From Methylobacterium aquaticum (GTDB taxonomy: Bacteria > Pseudomonadota > Alphaproteobacteria > Rhizobiales > Beijerinckiaceae): 64,000 nucleotides of DNA. Positions within the stretch are counted from its first letter, which is position 1. Each line of letters starts with the position of its first letter. Shown here one piece after another: positions 8,165 to 16,911 of the stretch. A program made the position numbers and the translations under genes. The DNA is taken from positions 2,493,001 through 2,557,000 of the forward strand of contig NZ_CP043627.1 in the NCBI RefSeq assembly GCF_016804325.1, in the 5' to 3' direction. The notes under the pieces were generated by a model. The model did not search any database. It was given only the letters and a program-made list of their open reading frames with translations, and was not told where the DNA came from.

Positions 8165-8583
8165 TGGCCGGCCTCGACCTCTCGCCCCAGCTCCTGCGGG
8201 CTGTCCGCACCCGCCTCCTCGCCGATCCGGCCCTGCGCCCCCTCGTCGGCGACCGGGTGCGCGAGGCGGTGAGCGCCCGGGAGGAATGGCCGTTCCTGCG
8301 CGTCGATCCGCCGGAGGTCGGACCCTACGAGGCGCAGGGTTGGCGCGGCTGCGCCTGCCGCCTGACCGTCCACGCCTTCCTGCGCGGCGCCCGGGGCCTG
8401 GGGCCGGTGCAGGAGCTGCTTGCCGCCGTCAGCGCCGCCCTCGACGAGGCCGACCTGACGCTCGCCCGCGGCGAACTCCTGTGGCTGTCGCACGAGCGCA
8501 GCCTGGTGCTGCCGGAACCCCTCGGGCCCGGCTCCTGGCACGGCGTCGCCCGCTTCGGGGCCGTCGCCGCCGAAGCTTTCTGA
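8164..8583 (+). CDS. Tail terminator, DUF3168 family
   Basis: 139 aa, ATG within TGATG. DUF3168 features: an initial helix (LLRAVRTRLLADPALRPLVGDRV), the strand WPFLRVDPPEV, then RLTVHAFLRG and a helix LGPVQELLAAVSAAL. Tail terminators cap the tube once it reaches full length and join it to the head. Correct place directly before the tail tube gene. Confidence 0.78.
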   Translation: MAGLDLSPQLLRAVRTRLLADPALRPLVGDRVREAVSAREEWPFLRVDPPEVGPYEAQGWRGCACRLTVHAFLRGARGLGPVQELLAAVSAALDEADLTLARGELLWLSHERSLVLPEPLGPGSWHGVARFGAVAAEAF

Positions 8584-8603
8584 CTTCCCACGGAGCAAAC
8601 CTC

Positions 8604-9050
8604 ATGGCCCAGCCCACCACCCTGCCGTTCTCGGCCATCGCCGTGAAGCTCGAGAGCCTGACCAAGGCCGGCACCTTCGAGGCGCCCTGCGGCCTCACCG
8701 AGCGCGCGGCGCAGTTCACCAAGGAGACCAACAGTTCGGTCGTGCCCGACTGCGCCAACGAGGACGCCGCGCCCTTCGTCGACCGCTTCGCGGTGTCGAA
8801 GTCGGCCGCGGTCTCGGGCAAGGGCGTGATGGCGCGCCAGAGCATCGCCCGCTGGCGCGCCGCCTTCGAATCCGATGCGCCGGTGCGCGCCCGGGTCGAG
8901 GTGAGCGGCACCGGAGCGGAGGGCGGCGGCGCCTGGGAGGGGCTGTTTCACCTCACCAGCTTCGAGGTCGGCGCCGTGCGCGGCGAGCGCTGCACCGTGT
9001 CGGTGGCGCTGCAATCGACCGGGGCCGTGGCCTTCACGGCCGCCGCGTGA
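8604..9050 (+). CDS. Major tail tube protein
   Basis: 148 aa, ATG following CACGGAGC. AQPTTLPFSAIAVKLES and FEAPCGLTERAAQFTKETNS resemble GTA gp9/TP901-type tube proteins; RWRAAFESDAPVRARVEVSG and a terminal strand pair follow. The protein would polymerise into the tube of a siphovirus-like tail. Its place between terminator and tail chaperone is diagnostic. Confidence 0.75.
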   Translation: MAQPTTLPFSAIAVKLESLTKAGTFEAPCGLTERAAQFTKETNSSVVPDCANEDAAPFVDRFAVSKSAAVSGKGVMARQSIARWRAAFESDAPVRARVEVSGTGAEGGGAWEGLFHLTSFEVGAVRGERCTVSVALQSTGAVAFTAAA

Positions 9051-9057
9051 GGGTGCC

Positions 9058-9639
9058 ATGAGCCGCGACGGCCATATCGACCTCGCCCTCGAGGAAACGA
9101 CCCACCGCTTCCGCCTCGCCATCGGCGACCTGGAGGCTCTGCAGGAGGCGACGGGGGCGGGGCCCGCCGCCCTGCTGCACCGCTTCCATGCCGGACGGCT
9201 CTACCGGTTCCGGGACGTGCGCGACGTGCTGCGCCTCGGCCTGATCGGCGGCGGCACCCCGGTGCCGCAGGCCCACGCCGTCGCCGAACGCCTCGACGGG
9301 CTGCCCTGCATCCCGCTGATCGCCAAGGCCGCCCTGGTGCTGGCGGCGGCGCTCGAGGGCACCGAAGACGAGCGGGTCGGACGCCCGGCCGGTGCCGCAG
9401 GACCCGAGGGACGGATCGCCTTCGCGGCGTTCTACGGGGCCGCCGCCGCCATGGGCCTGCCGGCTGCCGACCTGCGGGCGATGAGCCTGTGGCAGCTCGC
9501 CGCCTACATCGACGGCTTCAACCGCGCCCGCGACCCGGACGCAGCCAGCGCCCCGACGCCGCAGGAGGAGGACGCGCTCTGGGCCTGGCTCCAGGCCGGC
9601 CTCCATGACGATCTCCCCGACGACGGATCGCCCGCATGA
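9058..9639 (+). CDS. Tail assembly chaperone, GTA-gp10-like, with fused second chaperone domain
   Basis: 193 aa. Residues 5-105 match GTA-gp10 (Phage_TAC_11): FRLAIGDLEALQEATGAGPA, DVRDVLRLGLIGGG and a helix over LIAKAALVLAAALEG. Residues 120-165 (FAAFYGAAAAMGLPAADLRA, MSLWQLAAYIDGFN) look like the separate small chaperone (TAC_6-like) that in RcGTA is its own gene. Tail chaperones coat the tape measure during assembly; many phages make the two parts by ribosomal frameshifting, here a single frame covers both. The stop overlaps the tape measure ATG (ATGA). Confidence 0.72.
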   Translation: MSRDGHIDLALEETTHRFRLAIGDLEALQEATGAGPAALLHRFHAGRLYRFRDVRDVLRLGLIGGGTPVPQAHAVAERLDGLPCIPLIAKAALVLAAALEGTEDERVGRPAGAAGPEGRIAFAAFYGAAAAMGLPAADLRAMSLWQLAAYIDGFNRARDPDAASAPTPQEEDALWAWLQAGLHDDLPDDGSPA

Positions 9640-10991
9640 CGACCGAGATCGAGCGCCTGGTGGTCTCCCTGGAGGCCAATGTCGAGGCCTATGAGCGCGA
9701 GCTCGCCCGGGCCGGGCCGCTCGCCGAAGGGGCGATGGGTCAGGCCGAGCGCGCCGTCGAGGCCGGGGCCGGGCGCATCTCGGCCGCGATGGCGCGGGCC
9801 GGGACCGATGTCCGCGACGAGTTGGCCCGCATGGCCGCGCCGGAGGCCTTGGGGAAACTCCAGCGCGCGCTGGAGCAGGCGAGTGCCGTGCCCACCGGCG
9901 AAGGCGCCTCGCTGCGTCGGGTCGACGACGCCGTCGGCAGCCTGACCTCCCGCCTGGCTGAGGCCGCTTCGGCCTCCCGCGAGGCGGTGGCGGGGTTCGA
10001 GGCGGTGGCGGGGGCGGTCGGGAGCATCGCGGACAAGATCCCGGCCGCCGCCGCCCTCGTCGCCGATCTCGGAAAACGGGTGAAGGCCGCCTCGAGCGAG
10101 GGCGCGGCGATCCGCGCCCGCATCAGTGATGCCTTCGCGATCAGCGACGCGGCGCCCCGCGGCAGCCTCGCCGGGACCGTGACGGCCGCCCCGGGCCCAC
10201 CCACTCCCGAACCCGCGCGGGCGCCCGCCCGGTCGCGGGCGGCGACGAAGGCGGCACAGCCGGAGGACGACGCGTTCCGCGACGAGGTCGCGCGCCTCAC
10301 CCGGCGCACCGGGCTCCTCAAGATCGAAGCCGATGCGGTCGGCCGGGAGGAGGGCGCCGCCGCGAAGGCCGAGGCGGCGTTCCGCCTGCTGGAGGCGGCG
10401 AAGAAAGCCGATCTCGCGGTGACGCCGGCACTCCGTGAGGAGGTCGACCGGGTGGCGGAGGCCTACGGCGCCGCCACCGCCCAGGTCGAGCGGGCCGAAG
10501 CCGCGCAGCGCGCCGCCCAATCCGCCTCGCGGGAACTCGGCTCGGCTTTGGCCGACAGCTTCAAGGGCGCGATCCTGCACGGCGAGCGCCTGACCACGGT
10601 GGTGGCCCGGCTCGCCACCACGCTGGCGAGCCGGGGCCTCGACCGGGCCTTCGACGGGCTGTTCGGCCGCGGCAGCCCCGGCGCCGACCTGATCGGCGAC
10701 GCCCTCGGCTCGCTCGGCCTGACCCAGAACCCGACCGGCCGCGCCGCCGGCGGCCCCGTCACCCCGGGCGTCGCCTACACGGTGGGCGAGAGCGGCCGCG
10801 AGACCTTCGTGCCGCTCCAGCCCGGGCGCATCCTGCCGGCCACGCACAGCGTCGCGGCGCCGGCGCCCGCACCGACCGTCCAGGTCTCGGTCTCGATCGC
10901 CACTGCGGATGCCCCGAGCTTCCATCGCTCGGAGGCACAGGTCAGCGCCGCCCTGGCCCGGGCGGTGCAGCGCGGCCTGCGGGGTCTGTGA
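9636..10991 (+). CDS. Short tail tape measure protein
   Basis: 451 aa, overlapping the chaperone by 4 nt. Mostly helical and Ala-rich with long coiled coils (residues 1-110 and 225-320). The C-terminal part shows the typical tape measure end, AAGGPVTPGVAYTVGESGRE followed by TFVPLQPGRILP, found in lambda-like and GTA tapes. Tape length sets tail length; at the usual ~1.5 angstrom per residue this predicts a tail under 70 nm, short as in GTAs. A Pro/Ala-rich linker (about 185-210) separates the two helical blocks. Confidence 0.78.
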   Translation: MTTEIERLVVSLEANVEAYERELARAGPLAEGAMGQAERAVEAGAGRISAAMARAGTDVRDELARMAAPEALGKLQRALEQASAVPTGEGASLRRVDDAVGSLTSRLAEAASASREAVAGFEAVAGAVGSIADKIPAAAALVADLGKRVKAASSEGAAIRARISDAFAISDAAPRGSLAGTVTAAPGPPTPEPARAPARSRAATKAAQPEDDAFRDEVARLTRRTGLLKIEADAVGREEGAAAKAEAAFRLLEAAKKADLAVTPALREEVDRVAEAYGAATAQVERAEAAQRAAQSASRELGSALADSFKGAILHGERLTTVVARLATTLASRGLDRAFDGLFGRGSPGADLIGDALGSLGLTQNPTGRAAGGPVTPGVAYTVGESGRETFVPLQPGRILPATHSVAAPAPAPTVQVSVSIATADAPSFHRSEAQVSAALARAVQRGLRGL

Positions 10992-11013
10992 GCTTCAGGA
11001 GCCGGAGAGAACC

Positions 11014-11647
11014 ATGCCGAGCCCCTTCCACGAGGTGCGCTTCCCCCTCGCCCTGTCCTACGGTTCCCGCGGCGGACCGGAGCGGCGCACCGAGATCGTC
11101 ACGCTGGGCTCCGGCGACGAGGAGAGGAACAGCCTCTGGCGCCATTCCCGCCGCCGCTACGATGCCGGTCCGGCCCTGCGCCGGGCCGAGGACGTGGCGC
11201 TGCTGATCGCCTTCTTCGAGGAACGACGCGGGCCCCTCTACGGCTTTCGCTGGCGCGACACCTTCGATCACGCCTCCGCGCCCCCCGCCGGGAGCCGGGG
11301 CCACCGATCAGGTTCTCGGTACCGGCGACGGGACCACGCGGGTGTTCCAGCTCGCCAAGACCTATGGCGGCGCCTTCGCGCCTTACGCCCGCCCGATCAC
11401 CAAGCCGGTCGCCGGCTCGGTCGCGGTCGCGGTCGGCGGGGTGGCGCTCGCAGGCCCCGCCTTCACGCTCGATGCCACCACCGGCCGCGTCACGCTCGCG
11501 GCCGCGCCCGGCCTCGGGGCCGTGGTGACGGCGGGCTTCACCTTCGACGTGCCGGTGCGCTTCGCCACCGACCGCATCGAGATCGACCATCAGGCCCTGC
11601 GCGCGGGCGTGGTCGCCGACATCCCGATCATCGAGATCCGCAGATGA
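11014..11647 (+). pseudogene. GTA gp12-like tail protein (DUF2460), frameshifted as sequenced
   Basis: The first part (PFHEVRFPLALSYGSRGGPE, then LIAFFEERRGPLYGFRWRD) and the second part (LGTGDGTTRVFQLAKTYGG, then PITKPVAGSVAV) are the two halves of TIGR02217/DUF2460, the RcGTA gp12 family. They lie in different frames. Removing one C from the run CCCCCC at 11281-11286 restores one protein of 210 aa, the normal family length. As written, the first frame has no stop and reads through into the next gene. A base-calling error is the simplest explanation. Role: distal tail/tip protein. ATG 11014 follows GGAGAGA. Confidence 0.8.
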
Positions 11648-12531
11648 AGACCCTGCCGCCCGGCCTCGCCGCCAGCCTCGCGAGCGGGATCACCTCCCTG
11701 TGCCAGTGCTGGATCGTCACCCGCACCGACGGCCTGCGCCTCGGCTTCACCGATCACGACGAGGACCTGACCGTCGACGGCGTGACCTGCTCGGCCGAGA
11801 GCGGCGCCACCGGCACCGCCCTCGAACAGGGCACGGGGCTCAGCCCCGACAGCCTCGAGATCGTCGGCGCCCTCACCAGCGGGCGCCTCGCCGAATCCGA
11901 ACTCGCCCGCGGCCTGTTCGACGGCGCGACGGTCGCGGTCTGGCGGGTCGATTGGGCAAGCCCGGCCGACCAGGTGCTGGTCCTCTCCGGCACGATCGGC
12001 GAGGTCTCGCGCGGGCCCACCGCCTTCACGGCGGAGGTGCGCGGCCTCGCGGAGAGCCTGAACCAGCCCCGCGGCCGGGTCTACCAGCGCACCTGCGACG
12101 CGCTCCTCGGCGATGCCCGCTGCCGGATCGACGCCGCCGCCCCGGCGATGCGCGGCAGCGGCACGGTCGCGACGGTGCGGAGCGCCCGCAGCCTGATCGC
12201 CTCCGGGCTTTCCGCCCATGCGAGCGGCTGGTTCGAGGCCGGCCGCCTGGTCTGGACCTCCGGGGCCAATGCCGGCGCCGCGGTCGAGGTGCGGGCGCAT
12301 GCCCGGATCGGCCCGCTCGCCGCCCTCGACCTGTGGGAGCCGATGCCGGCGCCGATCGTCGCCGGCGACGCCTTCCAGGTCGTCGCCGGCTGCGACAAGT
12401 CCCTGGCGAGTTGCCGGGACAAGTTCGCCAACGTCGTCAACTTCCGCGGCTTCCCGGACTTGCCGGGCAACGATTACGCCGTGGCCTATGCAGTACAGGG
12501 GGCAGACAATGACGGAGGCCGCCTCGGCTGA
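11644..12531 (+). CDS. GTA gp13-like tail tip protein (DUF2163)
   Basis: 295 aa. ATG overlaps the restored stop of the previous gene (ATGA). Matches TIGR02218/DUF2163: WIVTRTDGLRLGFTDHDEDL at residue 20, SAESGATGTALEQGTGLS, and the C-terminal Cys cluster CDALLGDARCRID and CDKSLASCRDKFANVVNFRG, then FPDLPGND. In RcGTA this protein joins hub and baseplate. The four conserved Cys may form disulfides or bind metal (inference). Overlaps the hydrolase gene by 23 nt. Confidence 0.85.
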   Translation: MKTLPPGLAASLASGITSLCQCWIVTRTDGLRLGFTDHDEDLTVDGVTCSAESGATGTALEQGTGLSPDSLEIVGALTSGRLAESELARGLFDGATVAVWRVDWASPADQVLVLSGTIGEVSRGPTAFTAEVRGLAESLNQPRGRVYQRTCDALLGDARCRIDAAAPAMRGSGTVATVRSARSLIASGLSAHASGWFEAGRLVWTSGANAGAAVEVRAHARIGPLAALDLWEPMPAPIVAGDAFQVVAGCDKSLASCRDKFANVVNFRGFPDLPGNDYAVAYAVQGADNDGGRLG

Positions 12532-12985
12532 CACCCGCGCGCGCATCGTCGTGCTGGCGCGGACCTGGCTCGGCACGCCCTACCACCACCAGGCCAGCGT
12601 CCGGGGCGCCGGCGCCGATTGCCTCGGCCTGCTGCGCGGCGTCTATGCCGAGCTGTACGGTACCGAGCCGGAGGCGCCGCCGCCCTACACGCCGAGCTGG
12701 GCCGAGGACCGGGGGCAGGAGACGTTGCGGGACGCCGCAGCCCGCCACCTGGTGCCGCTCGAACCGGGCGCGGCCGAGCCCGGCGACGTGCTGCTGTTCC
12801 GCTGGCGCGACCGCCTCCCGGCCAAGCATTGCGGGATCCTCTCGGGGACCTCGCACATGATCCATGCCTATGACGGCCACGCCGTGGTGGAGACCTGGAT
12901 CCCGCCGGCCTGGTCCCGGCGCATCGCCTACGCCTTCCGCTTCCCCGAACCCTCGCCCGAACCCTCGCCGGAGTTCCCGACGTGA
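12509..12985 (+). CDS. Tail-associated NlpC/P60 peptidase (GTA gp14-like)
   Basis: 158 aa. The NlpC/P60 fold is clear: WLGTPYHHQASVRGAGADCL carries the catalytic Cys (about residue 34, GADCLGLLRG), and KHCGIL around residue 110 supplies the catalytic His. The family cleaves peptidoglycan stem peptides; tail-borne forms (TIGR02219, RcGTA gp14) open the cell wall during DNA entry. Start ATG lies inside the end of gp13-like gene. Ends with PEPSPEPSPEFPT, a short repeat. Followed by a GTGA-coupled gp15-like gene. Confidence 0.85.
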   Translation: MTEAASADTRARIVVLARTWLGTPYHHQASVRGAGADCLGLLRGVYAELYGTEPEAPPPYTPSWAEDRGQETLRDAAARHLVPLEPGAAEPGDVLLFRWRDRLPAKHCGILSGTSHMIHAYDGHAVVETWIPPAWSRRIAYAFRFPEPSPEPSPEFPT

Positions 12986-15900
12986 GCACGCTCGTCCTGT
13001 CCACTGTCGGCCAGGCGGTCGGCACGGCCCTCGGCGGCCCGATCGGCGGCGCGATCGGCCAGATGGTCGGCGCCGCCGGCGGCAGCGCCCTCGACCGCGC
13101 CCTATTCGGCTCGAAGCCGAAAACACAGGTCAATCTCGGCCCGCGCCTGTCGGACCTCCACGTCACCGCCTCGACCGAAGGCGCCGCCATCGCGCGCGTC
13201 TTCGGCCGCGTCCGCATCGGCGGCCAGATCATCTGGGCGACCAAGCTCAAGGAGGTGCAGAAGGTCGAGAAAGTCAAATCCTCCGGCGGCAAGGGCGGCG
13301 GTGGACAGAAGGCCTTCAACGTCACCTATTCCTACAGCGTCAGCGTGGCGATTGCCCTGTGCGAAGGCCCGATCGTCGCCGTGGGGCAGGTCTACGCGGA
13401 CGGCAAGCCGATCAACCTCTCGGCCTACGGCGCCCGGGTCTATCTCGGCGACGAGGCGCAGGGGCCGGACCCGAAGATTGCCGCGGTCGAGGGCGCCGAC
13501 AGCGCCCCGGCCTATCGCGGCCTGGCCTACATCGTGTTCGAGGATTTGCCGCTCGCGGCTTTTGGCAACCGGGTTCCGGTCATCACGGCGGAAGTGATCC
13601 GGCGCCCGCCCAACGCCTCCGGCCGGCCGCGCCTCGAGGAGCTGGTGACCGCGGTCACGATGATCCCGAGCATGGGCGAATTCACCTATGCCACCGTGCC
13701 GGTCAACGCCTCGACCTTCGGCGGGATCGCGGGGCAGAACACAGTGTCGGGCGGGGTCGATGCGCTGAAAGCCCTCGACCAGCTCGCCGTCGAGGCGCCG
13801 CGCTGCCGCCACGTCTCGCTCGTGGTCGCCTGGCACGGCACCGACCTGCGGCTTGGCGCCTGCCGCATCGTCCCGAAGGCCGAGACGGCGGGTAAGACCA
13901 CCAAGCCGGAATGGCTCGCCGGCGGGATCGACCGGGCGGCGGCGTCCATCGTCAGCGGCGGCGCCTCCGGCACGCCGTTGCTTGGCGGCGCGCCGTCCGA
14001 CCTGTCGGTGGTGCAGCTCATCGGGGCGCTCAAGGAGCGCGGCTACATCGTCACGCTCTACCCGTTCGTGATGATGGATATCCCGGCCGGCAACGGCCTG
14101 CCCGATCCCTATGGGGCGGCGGAGCAAGCCGCCTTCCCCTGGCGCGGGCGCGTGACCTGCCACCCGGCCCCCGGCCGGCCTGGCAGCCCGGACAAGACCG
14201 CGGCGGCAGCCGACCAGGTCGCGGCGTTCTTCGGCACCGTGGCGCCGGGGGACCTCGCGTGGAACGGCAGGACGGTCACCAGCGCCAAGGCGGAATTCTC
14301 CTTCCGCCGGTTCATCCTGCATTGCGCGCGCCTGGCCGAGGCCGCCGGCGGGGTCGATACCTTCCTGATCGGCTCGGAGATGATTGGGCTCACCACCGTG
14401 CGCTCTAGCGCCTCGACGTATCCGGCGGTGGCGCAGCTCGTCAGCCTCGCGGCCGACGCGCGGTCGATCCTGGGGAGCGCCACGAAGCTCGGCTACTCGG
14501 CCGACTGGACGGAATACGCCAATCATCGTCCGGCCGACGGCTCGAACGATGTCTATTTCCACCTGGACCCGCTGTGGTCGAACCAAAATATCGACTTTAT
14601 CGGGATCGACAATTACATGCCGCTCGCCGATTGGCGCGACGGGTTCGACCATCTCGACGCCAAGGGCAACACGTTCACGTCCGGCGCGCCGTCGCCCTAC
14701 GATCCGGGTTATCTCGCCGGCAACGTCGCGGCCGGCGAGCTGTTCGACTGGTACTATCCGACCTCTGCCGATCGCGACGCACAGAACCGGGTGCCGATCG
14801 CCGACACCGCTTACGGTGAGCACTGGGTTTTCCGCATCAAGGATTTGCGCGCCTGGTGGGGAAACCCGCATCGCCACCGCCCGGGCGGGGTGCGCCAGGC
14901 CGCCGCAACGGGGTGGGTGCCGGAAGCCAAGCCCGTCCGCTTCATCGAACTCGGCTGCGCCGCGATCGACAAGGGCATGAACCAGCCGAACGTCTTCGTG
15001 GACCCGAAGTCGTCGGAAAGCTTCCTGCCCTACTCTTCCAACGGGCGGCGCGATCCGGCGGCGCAGCGGGCCTACCTGGAAGCCACCTTGGCGTACTGGC
15101 AGGGCACCACCGGCAACCCGGTCTCGGCCGTCTATGGCGGCCGGATGGTCGATCCCGAGCGGCTGTTCGTCTGGACGTGGGATGCCCGGCCCTATCCGGA
15201 CTTCCCGCGCCAGGCGGCCGTCTGGAGCGACGGACCCAACTACCGCCTCGGCCACTGGATCAACGGGCGGCTCGGCCTGGCGCCGATCGCCGATGTGGTG
15301 GCCGAGCTGTGCGGGGGGCTCGGCGTGCCGATCGATGTCGGCCAGCTCTACGGCCTGGTGGAGGGCTACGCGGTCACGGAGGTGCAGACGCCGCGGGCTT
15401 CGCTCGAACCACTGCGGACGTGCTTCTTCTTCGACGCGGCGGAGTCGGCCGGGCGCCTGGTCTTCGCGCCGTTGGCGCGAGCGCCGGCGCTCCAGCTCAC
15501 CGCCGACGACCTGGTGGCGCGGGAGGGCAGCGCCGGCGATTACCGGCGCACGCGGGGCGAGGAGACGGCGCTGCCGGGGGTGGTGGCGCTCACCTACATC
15601 GATCCGCAGCGCGGCTACCAATCGGCTTCCGTGGAGGCGCGCCGCACCAACGGCCGGGCCAACGCGGTGCAGCGGGTGGCGGTGCCGCTCTGCCTGGACG
15701 AGGGCGCGGCGCGGGGCATCGCACAGGCCTTGCTCTATCAGGGCGTGGTGGAGCGCGAGCAGGTCGGGGCCACCCTGCCGCCGTCCTGCCTGGCGCTCGA
15801 TGCCGGCGATGTCGTCACCCTCTCCCTCGCCGGGAGCGGGGCCGATTACCGGCTGACCCGCCTCGGCCTGGAAGGGGGCCGGCCGGCGAGCGGCATCCGC

Positions 15901-16911
15901 ACGGACCTGGCGGTGTTCGCCTACCGGGACGGCACCGCGACGCCGCGGCCGGCCGAGCCGCCGGCGACGGTCGGGGTTGCGCTGTTCCACTTCCTCGACC
16001 TGCCGCTCCTGCGCTCGGATGCGGTGCCGCACGCGCCCTACCTCGCCGCCTACACGGCGCCGTGGTCGCCGGTGGCGGTCCTGCGCTCGACCGCCGGCGG
16101 GGCCTTCGCGGACGACGCGACGGTCGGCGCCCGGTCGATCATCGGGCGGCTGACGGCCGAGCTCTACCCGGGCCCGTGCGCGCGGTGGGACCGGGTGAGC
16201 AGCGTCTACGTGGAGGTGCCGCGCGGGGTGGAGCTGGTCTCGGCCCCCGAACTCGACGTGCTCAACGGGGCCAACGTCGCGGCCCTGCTGACCCCGTCCG
16301 GGGAATGGGAGGTGCTGCAATGGGCGCAAGCCAGCTTGCTCGCGCCCGGGCGCTATCGGCTGTCCACGCTCCTGCGCGGCCAGCTCGGGACCGACTTCGC
16401 CTTAGGAGCCCCGACCCCGGCCGGCAGCCCGTTCGTGGTGCTCACCGATGCGCTGGTGCAATCCGGGATGCCGCTGTCCCTGCGCACCCTGCCGCTCGCC
16501 TGGCGCTGGGGGCCGCTCGGCCGGCCGTCCGACGATCCGAGTTTCACCGGCGCCACCCTGGCGTTTCGGGGCGTGGGCCTGCGCCCCTACGCCCCGGCGC
16601 AGGCCCGGATGGTGCGGGCGGCGTCGGGCGACCTGGTCCTGTCGTGGGTGCGGCGTACCCGGATCGACGGCGACCCCTGGGAACAGGTCGAGGTGCCGTT
16701 GGCCGAGGAAACCGAGGCCTACGCCCTCGACGTGCTGGCAGGCTCCACCGTCCTCCGCTCGTTCGACTTGTCGGCGCCCGCCGTCACCTACACGACCGCC
16801 CACCAGGCGGCTGATTTCGGCGGGCCGGTCACCAGCCTGTCCGTCGCCATCCACCAAGTCTCGGCAACCTACGGCCGCGGCGCGGCCCTGAGGGCGACCC
16901 TGTATGCCTGA
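12982..16911 (+). CDS. GTA gp15-like baseplate/host-recognition protein (megatron)
   Basis: 1309 aa, GTG start overlapping the NlpC stop. The N-terminus has a Gly-rich membrane-like stretch (GQAVGTALGGPIGGAIGQMV), frequent in this family. Residues ~430-760 contain the GTA TIM-barrel-like domain (FLIGSEMIGLTTVR, YSADWTEYANHRP, IGIDNYMPLADW, YGEHWVF). Residues ~850-1050 fit the phage-tail protein domain that follows it. It corresponds to the large RcGTA gp15 that forms the hub and carries receptor-binding parts. Glycoside hydrolase activity is suggested by the TIM barrel but not proven. Confidence 0.87.
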   Translation: MSTLVLSTVGQAVGTALGGPIGGAIGQMVGAAGGSALDRALFGSKPKTQVNLGPRLSDLHVTASTEGAAIARVFGRVRIGGQIIWATKLKEVQKVEKVKSSGGKGGGGQKAFNVTYSYSVSVAIALCEGPIVAVGQVYADGKPINLSAYGARVYLGDEAQGPDPKIAAVEGADSAPAYRGLAYIVFEDLPLAAFGNRVPVITAEVIRRPPNASGRPRLEELVTAVTMIPSMGEFTYATVPVNASTFGGIAGQNTVSGGVDALKALDQLAVEAPRCRHVSLVVAWHGTDLRLGACRIVPKAETAGKTTKPEWLAGGIDRAAASIVSGGASGTPLLGGAPSDLSVVQLIGALKERGYIVTLYPFVMMDIPAGNGLPDPYGAAEQAAFPWRGRVTCHPAPGRPGSPDKTAAAADQVAAFFGTVAPGDLAWNGRTVTSAKAEFSFRRFILHCARLAEAAGGVDTFLIGSEMIGLTTVRSSASTYPAVAQLVSLAADARSILGSATKLGYSADWTEYANHRPADGSNDVYFHLDPLWSNQNIDFIGIDNYMPLADWRDGFDHLDAKGNTFTSGAPSPYDPGYLAGNVAAGELFDWYYPTSADRDAQNRVPIADTAYGEHWVFRIKDLRAWWGNPHRHRPGGVRQAAATGWVPEAKPVRFIELGCAAIDKGMNQPNVFVDPKSSESFLPYSSNGRRDPAAQRAYLEATLAYWQGTTGNPVSAVYGGRMVDPERLFVWTWDARPYPDFPRQAAVWSDGPNYRLGHWINGRLGLAPIADVVAELCGGLGVPIDVGQLYGLVEGYAVTEVQTPRASLEPLRTCFFFDAAESAGRLVFAPLARAPALQLTADDLVAREGSAGDYRRTRGEETALPGVVALTYIDPQRGYQSASVEARRTNGRANAVQRVAVPLCLDEGAARGIAQALLYQGVVEREQVGATLPPSCLALDAGDVVTLSLAGSGADYRLTRLGLEGGRPASGIRTDLAVFAYRDGTATPRPAEPPATVGVALFHFLDLPLLRSDAVPHAPYLAAYTAPWSPVAVLRSTAGGAFADDATVGARSIIGRLTAELYPGPCARWDRVSSVYVEVPRGVELVSAPELDVLNGANVAALLTPSGEWEVLQWAQASLLAPGRYRLSTLLRGQLGTDFALGAPTPAGSPFVVLTDALVQSGMPLSLRTLPLAWRWGPLGRPSDDPSFTGATLAFRGVGLRPYAPAQARMVRAASGDLVLSWVRRTRIDGDPWEQVEVPLAEETEAYALDVLAGSTVLRSFDLSAPAVTYTTAHQAADFGGPVTSLSVAIHQVSATYGRGAALRATLYA

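Noticed and set aside
13102-16329. Open frame of over 1000 codons on the minus strand opposite the gp15-like gene
   Set aside because: Antisense shadow of a GC-rich gene: His/Arg/Gly-rich, no domain, no ribosome site, while the plus frame has a clear GTA TIM-barrel protein.
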